Notes: generated by a model from the letters alone, not told the origin. DNA of 64,000 nucleotides from Brachynemurus nebulosus (GCA_035578155.1 JAPWDM010000047.1:496001-560000), one strand, 5' to 3'. Shown: positions 36,404 through 48,325, numbered from the stretch's first letter. A program made the numbers and translations.

Positions 36404-37009
36404 AGATAAATAACTGCATCAGCGAATGACTTTTGATCGGTGGAATAAAACATTTTGAATTTAAATGAATTTTATTTCGATTTGCCTTTGAGTCTATCAT
36501 GCAAGGTCGATTTGGGAACATGGAAATATTCTGCACCTTGTCTGAGCGATTTTCTTTTATTTTTAACATCGGAAAGCAGGGGCGCAACAACTACATATCT
36601 ACAGGGGTCCAACAAAAATTTAAATTATCAAATTTGTTGATAACGCAGTTCTCCGGTAACAATGGAAAATGTTGTAATAAAATGTCTTCTCCGAAAATTT
36701 GATTTTCAAATTAAAAATATTAGTAAACCACTAAAAATTTTACTTTTTAATATAAATCAAATAAATTGAAGGGAAAATTTCCAGATAATTTTAGTCGAAA
36801 AGAGCCCATTTTATGTTATCTAGACTACAGTTTATGTAGTTTATACCCACTATCTTTTTATATTGACGCACCATGGTGTATGTATTCGCCTCACCTATAG
36901 AAAATTTTTTGTTAAACAATTTATAAAAAAAAAAATTAAGCATAATACAGCTTTCATTTTTGGTACATATATGGTCAAAAAAACGCCAAACATTTTGTTG
37001 CCAGTCCCT

Positions 37010-37013
<4 letters not shown>

Positions 37014-37051
<38 letters not shown>
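37014..37051. repeat. (TA)n microsatellite
   Basis: About 19 TA units inside the 36.2-37.3 kb TIR element. Confidence 0.97.
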
Positions 37052-37052
<1 letters not shown>

Positions 37053-37315
37053 CTTTTTTTTTGTACAGCAGTTTCTTTATAAGATTTCAAAACGCGTGTT
37101 ATTTTTAAAAATTATAAACAATGCGCCTGCAAAATAACAAAATACAAAGATGTCACGGTCACCGCTTTTCTTTAATGACTAACTCATAACTGACAAAATT
37201 CACTAGCATATATTGATCTATGACCTTGTACGGTCATAACACTGACGAAGAAATATCGAGAGGCAGCTCTGTCTAGATTCGCCCCTCCTGTCCAGGTTCG
37301 CCCCAACTGATGGTA

Positions 37316-38528
37316 CTTGTTTTAAAAAAAAAGGTCTAGATTAGAAATGTCTTCGGGAGTAATATTTTTTATCCATTCTCGGCCGCTTCTGAAATCGATT
37401 TGCCATCCCCACTAACACCATATCCCGAGAAAAATTGTTAAATCCCAACTTGACTTATCGGTTGTAATGGATTTCTCGACAGGGCTTAATTTTTACTCCA
37501 GGTCCCGAAAGGTAGTTACGTTATCTTTAGTGGCACTATAATATAGTACTTTATTTCTACCAGTTTCAACTGTTATCAGGCTGTCAGGCTGTACCTGACG
37601 AGATCTGTTTTAAGCCCCGCTCAAACGGCATCACCAATCTAGATTAGGGATGTTACACAGGTTTAACTCCGACTCCGAAAGGTCTGAGCTTTTGGTCCCA
37701 ATTTCATCTCCGATTCCGATACTTTCAAAGCGGAGATTTATCGAAGTTTATAGATTTGGACATTTACTATAATTCTTATTATTGTGATCAAATGTTTTGA
37801 TTTGGTCGTTTAATTTGTTCAAAGTTAATTATGTAATCTGTAAATATAGATTGTAATTTATTATTATTGCTTTTTTACATGCCCTTTCAAAAAAGAAATC
37901 TGTGACTTTCTCCAAAAAATTATTATATTCTTCCCCAAATAAAATAATTATTATATATAAAATAACTATGGATAAAGCTATGCAGGTATAAAGTGTTTTG
38001 TAAGAAATTAATGTCATAAACTACCCATTAGTTTGGTTAGTTTATGATATTAATTGGTAAATCCTGACTAACTAGGTAGTGGGTGTAGTTGGTGAATAAC
38101 AAATCGCTGATCCGTTAGTGTCGTAATCGTATCAGAATACAGGAATTTCAGTTAGAGCTAAATGTTTTCTCAGTTCGCTTATTTTGCTTGTACGTTGGCT
38201 CGGTCCATTGCTTATTATTTCAGTGGAATGGATTCTTCATCTGTCAGAAATAGGAAATCATGGTTGATATTTAATGGTTATCAACATTAATTCCATAGGA
38301 AAACAAAAAGTAATGTCCGTTGGTAATGCCCAAAACAAGAGAGCAGTAAGTGTAAAGGAAGTGAAAATCAATTTCGAAAACGAAGTAACAGAATGAAATA
38401 GTACGGTTCTTACACATACGTTCTTCGCACGTAATCAAAATTTTGGCTTACTTTAGGAATTAATAAAAATAAAGCGATAAATATTTTACCGCCCATTTTT
38501 AGTCGAATTTTTAATCGAAAAAAATGTC

Positions 38529-38531
<3 letters not shown>
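37316..38531. other. Anonymous region
   Basis: No gene recognised. TAGGGATGTTACACAGG at about 37645 with CTCCGACTCCGAAAGG looks like one hAT-type end without a found partner. A 10-bp stem TCATAAACTA/TAGTTTATGA occurs at 38014-38047. Confidence 0.4.

Positions 38532-38615
<84 letters not shown>
38532..38615. repeat. (TA)n microsatellite
   Basis: About 40 TA units next to an AAAAAAATGTCTGA flank also seen at the 48.97-kb tract. Confidence 0.97.
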
Positions 38616-38618
<3 letters not shown>

Positions 38619-38649
38619 CAAGGTTAGGTTATAGAAAAATTATCGAGGA

Positions 38650-38975
38650 AATTTGTTTTATGTAATATAGTCAGAATTTAGATTATGTTTACACCTTACT
38701 AAAATTAATAAGAGTTAACCATCGCATAAAAATGTACATAAATCGCATAAAAATCGCATAAAAATTACGTTAAACCATATTGAATCAATAATATTTTTAG
38801 GTAATTTTCTATCCAAATGACAATACTGTTATAATTATAATGTATAGAGTATATAGACTACTAGTAAATTATTTTACACCCTCAATTCTTCTTTTTCCTT
38901 TTTTTGTCAAGAAAACAAATAATTTTAAATTTTGACATATTCAATTATACATTTTTGAAAATATTAAATATTTTA
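38650..38975 (-). repeat. Repeat C copy 2
   Basis: Inverted homolog of 14500-14800. It carries an internal triplication of ATCGCATAAAAAT (38722-38768) where copy 1 has a single unit. Confidence 0.75.
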
Positions 38976-39278
38976 AGACGAATCATTTAAAAAGAGTTAA
39001 ATTAATAACATTTATATATTCTAATAAATAACTACTGAAAATTTTACAGTTTTTTGAAAAAATGTAATGAAATTTTTACTTAAGTAGTTACTTTTGGAGA
39101 GTTCTAGAACCTCCATCCCTCCATCCGATTTTTTGAGTGACCTCGGATGGAGGCAAAACTACCGGGGCGGTTCTAGATGCTTTTAGATGTTGATATATTA
39201 ATTATATTAATGTGTTAAGTACTATAAAAATATTAATGTGTTAAGTACTTGATAGAATTATAGGTTTTATGGGTGGTT

Positions 39279-39670
39279 TTAGCGAATTTCCAGAATGGAA
39301 TTCAGCTATTACAGCCACTATCATGACGCAACTTGAGCCCGAGACTATGGCAGAAATTTGTTTTGAGGTCCCTAGAAACCGAAAATAATATTCACTTTTT
39401 TTTTTAATATTATATTTGTATTTAGTCTCACACCGTTGGACAGGTTCGTTAGCCAGCCATGTCGGATGCCTGGAACATGATTTTTTGGATCATTATCCGT
39501 GAAAAAAATTCGTTTTTTGCCAAAATTGTCTTAAAAAATTTTTGCGACATTTATTTACACCATTAAAAAGAGCAGAAAAAATCACTCAGAAAGGTGAAAA
39601 ATCACCGAAAAACGGATTTTTATAAACGGAAATTCGCTATGTTATGCAGGATGCTGCGACAGGGGTATTT
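39279..39670 (+). mobile_element. Repeat A copy 5 (complete, without TA tract)
   Basis: Complete copy: TTAGCGAATTTCC at the start with the hairpin partner TGGAATTCA, then GGAAATTCGCTATG, the GCAG-GATG-CTGC hairpin and GACAGGGGTATTT at the end. Its end abuts repeat B copy 2 directly, so it probably inserted into or next to B. It serves as the reference for both ends of the family. Confidence 0.85.
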
Positions 39671-40088
39671 ATAAAGTAGGAATTTTTGATTTTTATTTAT
39701 AAGATAGAAATTTTGGATTTTTTTGGAAAGAAAAAATATCTTTATAAAGGCCTTTTAGTTTACTATTTAAGGTCCTTTTTTTAATATTTAAAAATAAAAC
39801 ACAAAGGCAATTGGCGGATAAGCATGGGTAGGAATGCCCTCATACGAATTGTGTTGGCTTTTTTCCTGCTAACTGCTATCGGCACAAAATTGAAATTTAC
39901 TGAGGTTAAAACTTAAAACCATTTTTTAAAGCCCCGATCAGCCGGACACTCATCATCAGTTTTGAAACCACCAAAATGACAAATCGCTTGTAGACTTCCA
40001 ATTACATTTCGCTTGTAGACATTCAATACCGAAGATGACGGGAAAAATTCGACTTCCGTGATGGGGCCCCGCTGCTAACGGTGTTTTT
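39671..40088 (+). repeat. Repeat B copy 2
   Basis: Same blocks as 25411-25830, including AAAACACAAAGGCAATTGGC and ATGGGGCCCCGCTGCTAACG. The D units that precede B elsewhere are missing; repeat A copy 5 takes their place. Confidence 0.88.
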
Positions 40089-40702
40089 TTACCATCTATT
40101 TACTCATATTTTAGGACCATACATAAATAGGAACTATACTTGTAAAAAAAATGAAAATTCAAAGACTTATAGCAATTTAAATATAGCCATGCGAGAAAGT
40201 GATGTGCTGGTTGACATGATTTTGGGATTTGTGTTCATCTGCGACAAAAAAAGAAAAAGATTTAGATCTTTAAGGGTTGTGATTCTATCAGAAACTACAA
40301 TAAAAAAAAGTTTTTAAATCTAAAAATGGCGGCTGTTTGAAAAAAATATTTATTGCGTTATTTTTCAAAACTTTTTATTTTTTAAAAATAATAAAAATTT
40401 AAATTTTGCAACATCGGTAATTCCTATCCAAAAGCAACATGTATTGAAGATACAAAGTCGACTGGATAAATGGAACTCGAGATATCATTTCGACAAGCTT
40501 GAAAAATGTAAGTTCAAGAAAAATGCATCGAAAATTTGAAGTCTAAAACCTGGCACTGGAACCTACCGTACTAATATGGCTATAATTTGATAAATTTTCA
40601 AAATTTTTAAATTTTCTTTTGAGAACATAATATTTTTAAAGACCATTTTTCTAGGCTAGAATGCTGCCTTAATTCACGCAAAATTTATATTACTGTCTAA
40701 GC
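40089..40702. other. No recognised feature
   Basis: AT-rich. A 78-codon frame at 40081-40317 starts inside the tail of repeat B and shows no domain. Confidence 0.4.
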
Positions 40703-41099
40703 CAGGGGTGGGCAAACTTAATACTGGTATGATCGACAATAATTTTTCTTATTTATGCGCGATCGACTCCGAGAAATGAGTTAAATTAAAAACAAATAAA
40801 GTATCTTTCAACTCAAATGCCCATTAGGGAAATTAGGGTTACCATAATTCCAAATTTTCATTGTAATATGGCAATGGCCGAAATTTCGGTTTCGGCCAGT
40901 TTCGGCGAAAAATTGTAGTTTCGGTTTAGCTTTGGTTTCGGCAGCAAAACAGCCGAAACTACGACTGAAACCAAAACTCCGTCCATGAAACGATCGGCAT
41001 TATGTATCGGCATTAAGTACTACAATTAATATTGTTAATACTAAAGTTTACTTTTACTAAGATTTGTTGGAAACTTCATGACAATAATTATATACACCA

Positions 41100-41720
41100 C
41101 TCAGGGCCAGACCACCGAACAGTCAAATGAGACAAATGTCTAGGGCCCGATTCTTTGAAGAACCCGGTTAAACTACCTATTTTGAATATGTGAATCAATA
41201 TTTACGATTATTTTTCGGGGAAATTTTAACAAAAGTAGTAGTGAAAATCTTTTACCTGGGAAACGCTCCATAGGTAAATCCATAGGTAAATCCGGCTCGG
41301 GGGAGAGAGAAAGGGGGTCCGGTAAGAAGAAAAAGTTTCGGACCCAAGAGTGCAAGAGCGCCCATACTCGGGGCCAGGGGGACCGCGGCCCCCTCGCTAA
41401 TCATGGCTGGAAAAAAATTCCAAAAAAGGAGCTGGAAGAAAGTAAAACGACGTTGTTTTTGCGTGTGAATGTTATTTTTGTGGAAAATACGCACTATTCG
41501 TAATTCGTGGCCCCCCTATTTGGTTATGTTTGCTGTAAAATTTCGAAAAAAGGGACTCGGAGAAAAGGAAACTACGTTTTTTTATTTGCGCGTCAGTGTT
41601 ATTTTTGGGGAAACATTTCGGAAAGACAGACCCAGAGAAAGGGAAATGAGGTTTTTCTTTGCTCGCCTATGTTATTTTTGGGGAAAATACCGAAATTTGA
41701 GAATTTTTATGGCTACTTAA
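41100..41720. repeat. GC-richer dispersed repeat with 3 short units
   Basis: Contains GGCCAGGGGGACCGCGGCC and three units of about 100 bp sharing a GTTATTTTTGNGGAAA core (about 41470, 41599 and 41670). Related to fragments at 8.3, 31.0 and 43.7 kb. Overlapping frames at 41469-41824 come from this repeat. Confidence 0.55.
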
Positions 41721-42604
41721 AAATCAGTTTTCGTCATCCAATATTCCTTATCCAAGTTGCAGCCCGTCCCCCCTACAAATTATCATATGGGCGCCCATGC
41801 AACAGAGGGTTAATCTGGCTGTGATCAGAGTTACTTAAATAAAAATTGCAAGTAAAAAATTTTTTTATGTATAAATTTTTCTTTATTTTTATTAAATAAC
41901 TAATTATTACTCAAATATGGGCTTTTTAAACACATAGAAATTAAAATAAAGTAGTAAGAAATTGCCTTAAAAGAAACTTTCGGTTTCGGTTTCGGCTGAA
42001 ACTAAGACAGCGACCCGCGAAATTCGGTTTCTGTTTCGATTAGAGATGGGATTCTACCCGGAATTTTCCCGGGAAAATTCCCAAAGTGGGTAAAAACGGG
42101 GTAAATTCCCGGGAAAATTCCCAAAAAGTGGGTATTTATTTTAATTTACTATTTATCGTAATATTTTTGAATTAAACTATAAAACCGCTGTATCATAAAG
42201 AATATTTGCTAAACGTAAATAATTAATCTTCATACTACATAAATACTAATTAATATATCACGTTATTATACAATTTTTGTTCGACAGTTTTTCTATAGAC
42301 AATTTATTTTCGTGGCTAGTTGTACAATACGCGTTTCATTTTTCGGTGTCAATTTCCTGGGCCTACTACGACAGTTTTTTCCATAGTTTTCGCCCCTTTA
42401 GATTATGTTAAGTACTACAATTTCCAAAACGTCGAAATTTTAGCTCGATTCTCACTTGTCAATATTGAACTTCGTGGCATTTTTATTTTTTTTTAAAACG
42501 TAGATATTTCTCTGAAATTTGAACACATTGAGTTATAAATTTAAATTAATTGCTAACTTCGTTGAAAAGTCATCTTAAGTTGATCCGACATAATATGTAT
42601 GCAT

Positions 42605-43950
42605 CAGTGGCGGTTATTCCAGGTATGCGGGGTAGGCGCCGCTTACCCTAGCTGTTTCTTAAAAACTGAAATAAATTTATAACGAAAATAACATTGTTTA
42701 CAAAATAATTTAAATATACAATTTCCATAAGATTTACCTTACATTATTGCATATATATTGCACATTAGAATGCATATATTATACCAATTATACATACCTA
42801 ATTATGATATACCTAAAATGCATAAATATGGTCCACAGTACGTATTACATATAGACACGATCAACAATAGACCCTGTAGCCAGTCTATGTAGCTGTGTAT
42901 AGGACGTACATACGCATATGTACCTACTCAGCTATGCGATCATCATCTGAGCATATCCGTGTGTACTGAATCTGCATATGTATATTATGTATCTGTGCAG
43001 TTGTATTAGTGGTTTATAATACTGGTAGTCCTTTGGCATGGTAGGCACCAGGATCGGCGCATATCGTATATTCGATAACAGCCGATGTAATGGCTATATT
43101 GAATCTACATATGTATATGTATATGTGCAGCTGTATTAGTGGCTTATAATACCGTATATATTAGTTCTTTTCCATCGTAGGCACCAGGCTCGGCGCTTAT
43201 CGTATAACAGCCGAACTAACCAAATCTTAACTTGTGCTTTAATCACCTCAGCTTTTAGGGTTTTTAGCATGCTTCCTGTACTTATAAATTTATCGTTGCT
43301 GTCAACTGTGATTTGATTATTAAGATTTTATTACCTACTGTCTTTTTTTTAAATGACTAAAAAACAACGGTCGCGTTATTAACACAACATAAAGTAATTA
43401 ACACAACTTTTTTTAAGGAATATTGACGAAAATAATTTTTTTTTAGACTATTGAAGGTAATTTAAATCGTGTTTATTTAGCCCCATAAAAATATTGCGGG
43501 TGTTTTACTTTGACTGTGAAAGAAAAGTTATTCCATATTTTTATATTTTTCCTGAATCTTATATTTTCTACAACTCAGTTTGTTACAAAAAAGCGTTTGC
43601 ACATCATTTTCCAAACTTCTTTTGATAAATATTCTAAAATTAGGTGGTTGTTTGATACCAAAAAAGCTTTTCTCTTGTATGTTATTCAGGCCCGGACTTA
43701 GCCTAAGTGGCGCCCGGGGCAAGGTAAAAAAATGGCGCCTCTGTAGAAAAAGTATTTCCTTTTTTCCTCCCAAAAAGCAAGTGACGAGCAAAAGAAGAAA
43801 AAAACCTCACATACCTAATTTTGGCGCCCCTCAAAACCTGCCGCCCGGGACACGTGACCCGCCTGCTATTTTAGTACCTCTTTACACATTAAGTGTGATT
43901 TACCTTTTTGAAAGCGCATACCCAGTCTTAAAGCTCACGAGCCGCCACTG
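42605..43950. mobile_element. hAT element (1.35 kb), nested
   Basis: Ends CAGTGGCGG and CCGCCACTG with the 8-bp duplication GTATGCAT at 42597-42604 and 43951-43958. Inside are two tandem units of about 130 bp (around 42965 and 43097) sharing GTAGGCACCAGGNTCGGCGC, and a GC-rich fragment at 43687-43870 related to other dispersed repeats. Frames of up to 134 codons cross that fragment and show no transposase motif. Confidence 0.92.
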
Positions 43951-44191
43951 GTATGCATGTATTTTTAAATTTAAAGATAAATAAACATTCAATATGTACT
44001 GAAGTGGTTTTATGATAATAATAATTAAAAAACTTTACATCAACATTATACATATGATACATATTATGTAAACCTCCACGCACAATTAACAAATATATAG
44101 AGATCTAATTAAAAACACATTTACAAAGAAGTACAAGTAAGTAATCGTTTTTACCCAGGTTTTGGGAATTTTCCCGGGAAAATACCCAAAC

Positions 44192-45832
44192 GGGTCTGTC
44201 CACGAGAAAAGGTCCATAACATAAAAAAATAAAAAATATGATAAAATTATAATATTACTGGTATTGTGTTGTGTATTAGATGTAGGAAGTGGGCACCACT
44301 CTGTTTTTGCAGGGAACTTGTGTTTTGTTTGTTTTTTTGCCAGTTGTTTGGAGGCTATGTTGATTGTTAATGGTGTGTTGATTTTTTTGTATCCTTTTTA
44401 AGAATAATGTTACAGTTATAGTTGAAAGTTGAGAAGTTTTGATAAAAGAAGAATGATCTACAGGATCTAAGGCAACTATAACCCTAAAGCTTTTAATTCA
44501 AACTAATTTCATAAAATTATGAAATGGATGAAAGATTAGCAACTCAGTAACTGTAACGTGAGTTACCAAAACATTAATTTGTTTCTGTAACTTTTAGGAA
44601 ATTGGACTTAGACATATGATTTTTTGTATTCTCATCACAAATAACTCATTGATTGCAGAACTAATTTTTTTATATTTTTACAAAAAACAAAAATGTAAAT
44701 TTAACGTACCTAAAAAATGTAACGTGAGTTACCAGAATGGTAACTCACGTTACGGAGTTTCTTAAATAGGAGTTATTTCTTTAGTTGTTTCTTTATTCGA
44801 GAAATTATGTGTGCCAGAGTAATGTGGATGCCATCCTGAGCAAAAGTTATGTGTTTGAAGAGTGTTTCTGGACAAAATAACAAACTTTTCAAAATAGATG
44901 AAAATGACGTTACTTTTGTTAATGTTAACAGGTTTTAAATGTACTTCCGTACCCAGAAATTGAAATGAAAGGTGGTAGGATGTACTTGAAGTTCAAAAGA
45001 TCAGTTAATATTAAAGAGAAGTAAAAAACAGTAAGGGTTTCCCATTATGAATTTAGAAATGTTTTAACCAGTATTATAAGACAGCCTACTAAAAATTGTA
45101 GGATTAAAATAAATAGGCTACTTTTTCACCTTCTGTTTAAAACTTCTATTGTTTAAGACTAGTATTTTATAGTTTGTAACAGGTATTATAAAATTTTTCT
45201 GTTATTCTGATATTTAGTAATTTCTTGTATTTCATATGTGTCGCTTAATTTGTTTGCCCAAACACTTCTTTTCTAAATACTTCTATATAAAAAAAAAAGG
45301 GCTTCAACATTGTAAAATATTCTTTTAAAAACTGTATACATTGATTTGAGTAATGTATACAAATAATAATTATTTTATATAACTGTTTTCAGACTATTTT
45401 CCAATGAAGACAAAATGTAACGTGAGTTACCGTAACGTGAGTTACCGACATTGATATGGAATTTTAATAATAAAGTCTTCTACAGGCATAGGAAAATTTT
45501 GACAAACTTATCATCTTCTATATAACACACACAGGTTGAATATAAAAAAAAATTATTCTTGTAACTTTGAATCGGGAGCAGAAAAAAGCAATTGACTCCA
45601 ACGTAAATTTTGTACTGTCCCTTTTTTGTAACGTGAGTTACCGAAATGTTTAAATTATTATTTCAGTTGTGGACAACCCAAAAGCTTTAAAAAAAATTAT
45701 GGTAAAAGCAGATCATCATGCTAATATTAGGAAAAATTCCAATTAAAAAATGTTTTAACTTAGTGTTGTTATAATACAAAAAACTATTAAATTTTGATTC
45801 ACTTGGTAACGTGAGTTACCGTGGACACACCC
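44192..45832. mobile_element. 1.6-kb element with seven GTAACGTGAGTTACC sites
   Basis: A 13-bp inverted end, GGGTCTGTCCACG at 44192-44204 and CGTGGACACACCC at 45820-45832, with one difference. ACCCAAACGGG is duplicated across the junctions (44184-44194 and 45829-45839), so the exact ends are ambiguous by a few bases. Seven exact copies of the near-palindrome GTAACGTGAGTTACC occur at 44553, 44719, 44739 (inverted), 45417, 45432, 45628 and 45806 (start positions). Two are back to back, and the last abuts the right end. No frame over 60 codons. It looks like a non-autonomous transposon carrying many binding sites for one protein. Family unknown. Confidence 0.8.
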
Positions 45833-46240
45833 AAACGGGAATTTACCCGGGAAAATTCCCAGTGGGAATTTTCCCGTCGCCCATCTCTAGTTTCGATTAA
45901 AAAACTAGTTTCGGTCGGACACTTTCGTAATAATAATTTTATTACGGAATGTAACGTGCAATGATTAATAAATTTCTGGCATAAATTTTTTTTTAAGGGA
46001 AGACTGTATTTTTGGAGCGACATTATATTTGGCTATTTTTGGGTTATTACATAAATAATTTTGCTATTTTTGGGCTACTCGAAGGCCACTCATCGGAAAT
46101 TTATGTTTTATCGTTTGCTAAATTTTTAGTAGACATTTTGAATTAAAAGATTTTAAATTAACCTAGTAAATTACTTAAAATGTCTGCGATCGACTGTCGA
46201 ACTGTTCGCGATCGACATTCTCCTCTAAAGCTGATTAAAA

Positions 46241-46505
46241 TCACTTAAGAAAGGAGTTATAACCACACCAACAAATGTGCGTTTTTCTCTAAGAATATTA
46301 TTTCGAGAATATTTTAAATTACTTTCAAAATAATAAATAATAATAATAATATGTATATATTTCATACATATACATGTTACTCATGTACATACAACTTATT
46401 TAATTAATAAACATTTAAGTAATTTTAATTATTTGTTAGTTAAAATTACATACAGTTTATAAATAACACATCAGTCTCAAACATGTAGCTTTATCAGTAT
46501 GTATT
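46241..46505. other. No recognised feature
   Basis: AT-rich, with an (AAT)n patch near 46330. No gene. Confidence 0.4.
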
Positions 46506-46513
46506 ATGTAGAC

Positions 46514-47293
46514 CAGGGGTCGGCAACCAGCGGCCCTTTTCAAGCTTTCATGCGGCCCGCCAAGCAATATAACTTTTCGAATAATTTGCTCTGCCGATGC
46601 AGAGTTAAGCATACTTTTTTATACTTTTTTTGTTCTCCGATGTTTTATACCATCATGTAAATAAAACTGTTACTAAAAATTATGCCTCATGTTGATTAAG
46701 AATAATAATTATATTAATTTATGTTAAAAAAAAGAAAATACCCCTGCCATAGTATCCTGCATAATATAGCGAATTTCCGTTTACAAAAATTAGTTTTTCT
46801 TGGAAACTACTTGACATAAAATTATTGTTCAAAAATCCTTTTTATGTGACTATTTTCTCCTCTTTCCAACGGTGTAAAAAAATATGGTAAAACCTTAAGG
46901 AAATCTGGCCAAAAAACTTACTTTTTCCACAAAAATCTTTTAAGCAAAAATGCCTAAAAATCCATTCCGGGCATCGAACGTGTTTGACTTTTTGGGCTTC
47001 CAATATTTTTACCAATTTTCGTAAAAACAGGATTTTTCGTTCGAGAGTTATATAAATTTTAGTGAATGTCATTTTTGACTTTTAGAGACTTCAAAATAAA
47101 TTATTTCTATCATAGTTCCGGGCTCAAGTAGCATCAAGACAGTGACTCTAATCGTTGAATTTTCGTATCGAAAATTCGTTGAAAAAACCTACTTAAGCCA
47201 CATAATACATTGCAAAATACTTGACTGTGCGGCCCGCTAAAAATTATTTTTTTTTAAAAATAGCCCGCCATCCAAAAAAGTTGCCAACCCCTG
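46514..47293. mobile_element. hAT MITE with repeat A nested inside
   Basis: Starts CAGGGGTCGGCAACC and ends TTGCCAACCCCTG, with the 8-bp duplication ATGTAGAC at 46506-46513 and 47294-47301. GCGGCCCGCC near each end is typical of this hAT type. Repeat A copy 6 (46738-47181) inserted later. The native element is only about 340 bp. Confidence 0.95.
46738..47181 (-). mobile_element. Repeat A copy 6, nested in hAT MITE
   Basis: Begins AATACCCCTGCCATAGTATC, retains GCGAATTTCCG and the GTTCGAGAGTTAT block, and ends in a degraded hairpin (GAATTTTCGTATCGAAAATTC). It lacks the (TA)n core. Confidence 0.82.
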
Positions 47294-47386
47294 ATGTAGA
47301 CAGTGCGTACATCATCTATATATGTATATACGCAAATTGTAATTATACAATTTTATTTATACACATTACAGAAAACTCTCATTAAT

Positions 47387-47390
<4 letters not shown>

Positions 47391-47455
<65 letters not shown>
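47391..47455. repeat. (TA)n microsatellite
   Basis: About 32 TA units, followed by TTTCATAAAGTTCGCAC. Confidence 0.97.
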
Positions 47456-47458
<3 letters not shown>

Positions 47459-47710
47459 TCTTTCATAAAGTTCGCACTATATGGGAAACTTTTTTACTAT
47501 TTTCTTTTTGAAAAATATTTTAGTGGGACTAGTTGGTGCATCATTTCATCATTTCGATTAAAAAAGTAATTAAACCCATCTTACCCCCTTTTAGCGAATT
47601 TTGAAAACTCGAAATTCAGCTACTACAGTAGGTGTCATGACGCAATCTGAGTCCGGGACTATGGCAGAAATATGTTTTGAGGTCCCTAGAATACGAAAAT
47701 GATATTCACT

Positions 47711-47713
<3 letters not shown>

Positions 47714-47778
<65 letters not shown>
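47714..47778. repeat. (TA)n microsatellite
   Basis: About 32 TA units forming the core of repeat A copy 7. Confidence 0.97.
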
Positions 47779-47783
<5 letters not shown>

Positions 47784-48284
47784 ATAACAAAACTTCAAAC
47801 ACTACACATGATCCTACTTAACTATTGTTTTAATAATTAATTAATAATCATTTTTCAATTTCTTGTCTAACCTCAACAATTTAATTTTCTACTAAAATAT
47901 GTTCAACTTAATATTGAGTGTTTTAAGTGTAATAATTACTGGGTTTTACTTTTATATTATTTTCTAATTTTTGATGATTTTCGTAATTTTTTGTGATGTT
48001 ACATAATTTCTTTTTGACATACCGGTTTTTTCTACGACTTCGTTGGAATTTTACATTCTTGATGTTTCCTGATACGGTAAGTATTTGGTCGCATCTCGTC
48101 TTCTAATATTTTATCATGATTTTGACTTTCCCTATTTCGTATGGGGTCCGTTAATTTTTTGATTCCTTGATTTTTAATTTCTTTTAATTTCGTCTGTCAT
48201 TTTTGACATCCATTTGATATTTGGAGGTTATGTCCTTTTGATATTATTTTTTATCAGTTGTTTCACAACTGAATAATTGATTTT

Positions 48285-48325
48285 TCCTGAAGATGGTCAT
48301 TTAAATGACTGAAACATGTAGAACA
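48285..48325 (+). ncRNA. Second hammerhead-like Penelope motif
   Basis: CCTGAAGA is followed by a hairpin with GGTCA/TGACT arms around ATTTAA-type bases, then GAAACATGTAG. The order CTGAAGA, stem, GAAAC is shared with the 16.06-kb motif. The sequence after GAAAC (ATGT) is palindromic in a different way. Probably part of a Penelope-like terminal repeat inserted in repeat A copy 7. No reverse transcriptase seen. Confidence 0.4.

Larger units (their letters stand above)
36215..37313. mobile_element. TA-flanked TIR element (1.1 kb)
   Basis: Flanked by TA (36213-36214 and 37314-37315). Inverted ends of about 26 bp, CCGTCAGTTGGGACAAATCT on the left mirrored by a CCCCAACTGATGG end on the right, with a few differences. 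The subterminal motif TCTAGATTCNCCCC / GGGGCGAATCTGGAC recurs just inside both ends (about 36269-36304 and 37272-37286). TA targeting suggests a Tc1/mariner-pogo relative. There is no transposase. It contains a (TA)n tract and a fragment of repeat A. Confidence 0.82.
42041..45889. mobile_element. hAT element (about 0.85 kb) inflated by two insertions
   Basis: Ends TAGAGATGGG and CCCATCTCTA with the 8-bp duplication GTTTCGAT at 42033-42040 and 45890-45897. The subterminal regions are arrays of TTCCCGGGAAAATTCCC-type palindromes. Two younger elements sit inside (42605-43950 and about 44192-45832). Removing them leaves a non-autonomous element of about 0.85 kb. The target lies in TTTCGG-rich sequence of an older repeat. 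Confidence 0.92.
40703..46240. mobile_element. Outer decayed hAT-like element hosting nested insertions
   Basis: CAGGGGTGGGCAAACTT at 40703 is a typical hAT-type terminus and is followed by GATCGAC and CGCGATCGACTC. Matching GCGATCGACTG and CGCGATCGACATTC blocks lie at about 46187-46222. The right terminus itself was not found, so this end is decayed or lost. Between them lie GGCCGAAATTTCGG-rich sequence (40870-40980 and 41970-42040, resumed at 45890-45920), GC-richer repeats at 41100-41720 and two bounded hAT elements. Confidence 0.5.

Noticed and set aside
40860..41000. GGCCGAAATTTCGG-rich segment as a separately bounded element
   Set aside because: Related sequence reappears at 41.97 and 45.9 kb, but I could not define ends or a duplication, so it is only described within the outer nested region.
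41507..41824. 105-codon plus-strand frame with internal similarity
   Set aside because: The internal similarity comes from three tandem DNA units that are open in more than one frame, as expected of repeat DNA.
43580..43984. 134-codon plus-strand frame, the longest besides the transposase
   Set aside because: It runs through a GC-rich repeat fragment inside a hAT element and past that element's end. It has no recognisable motif and overlaps an equally open frame on the other strand.
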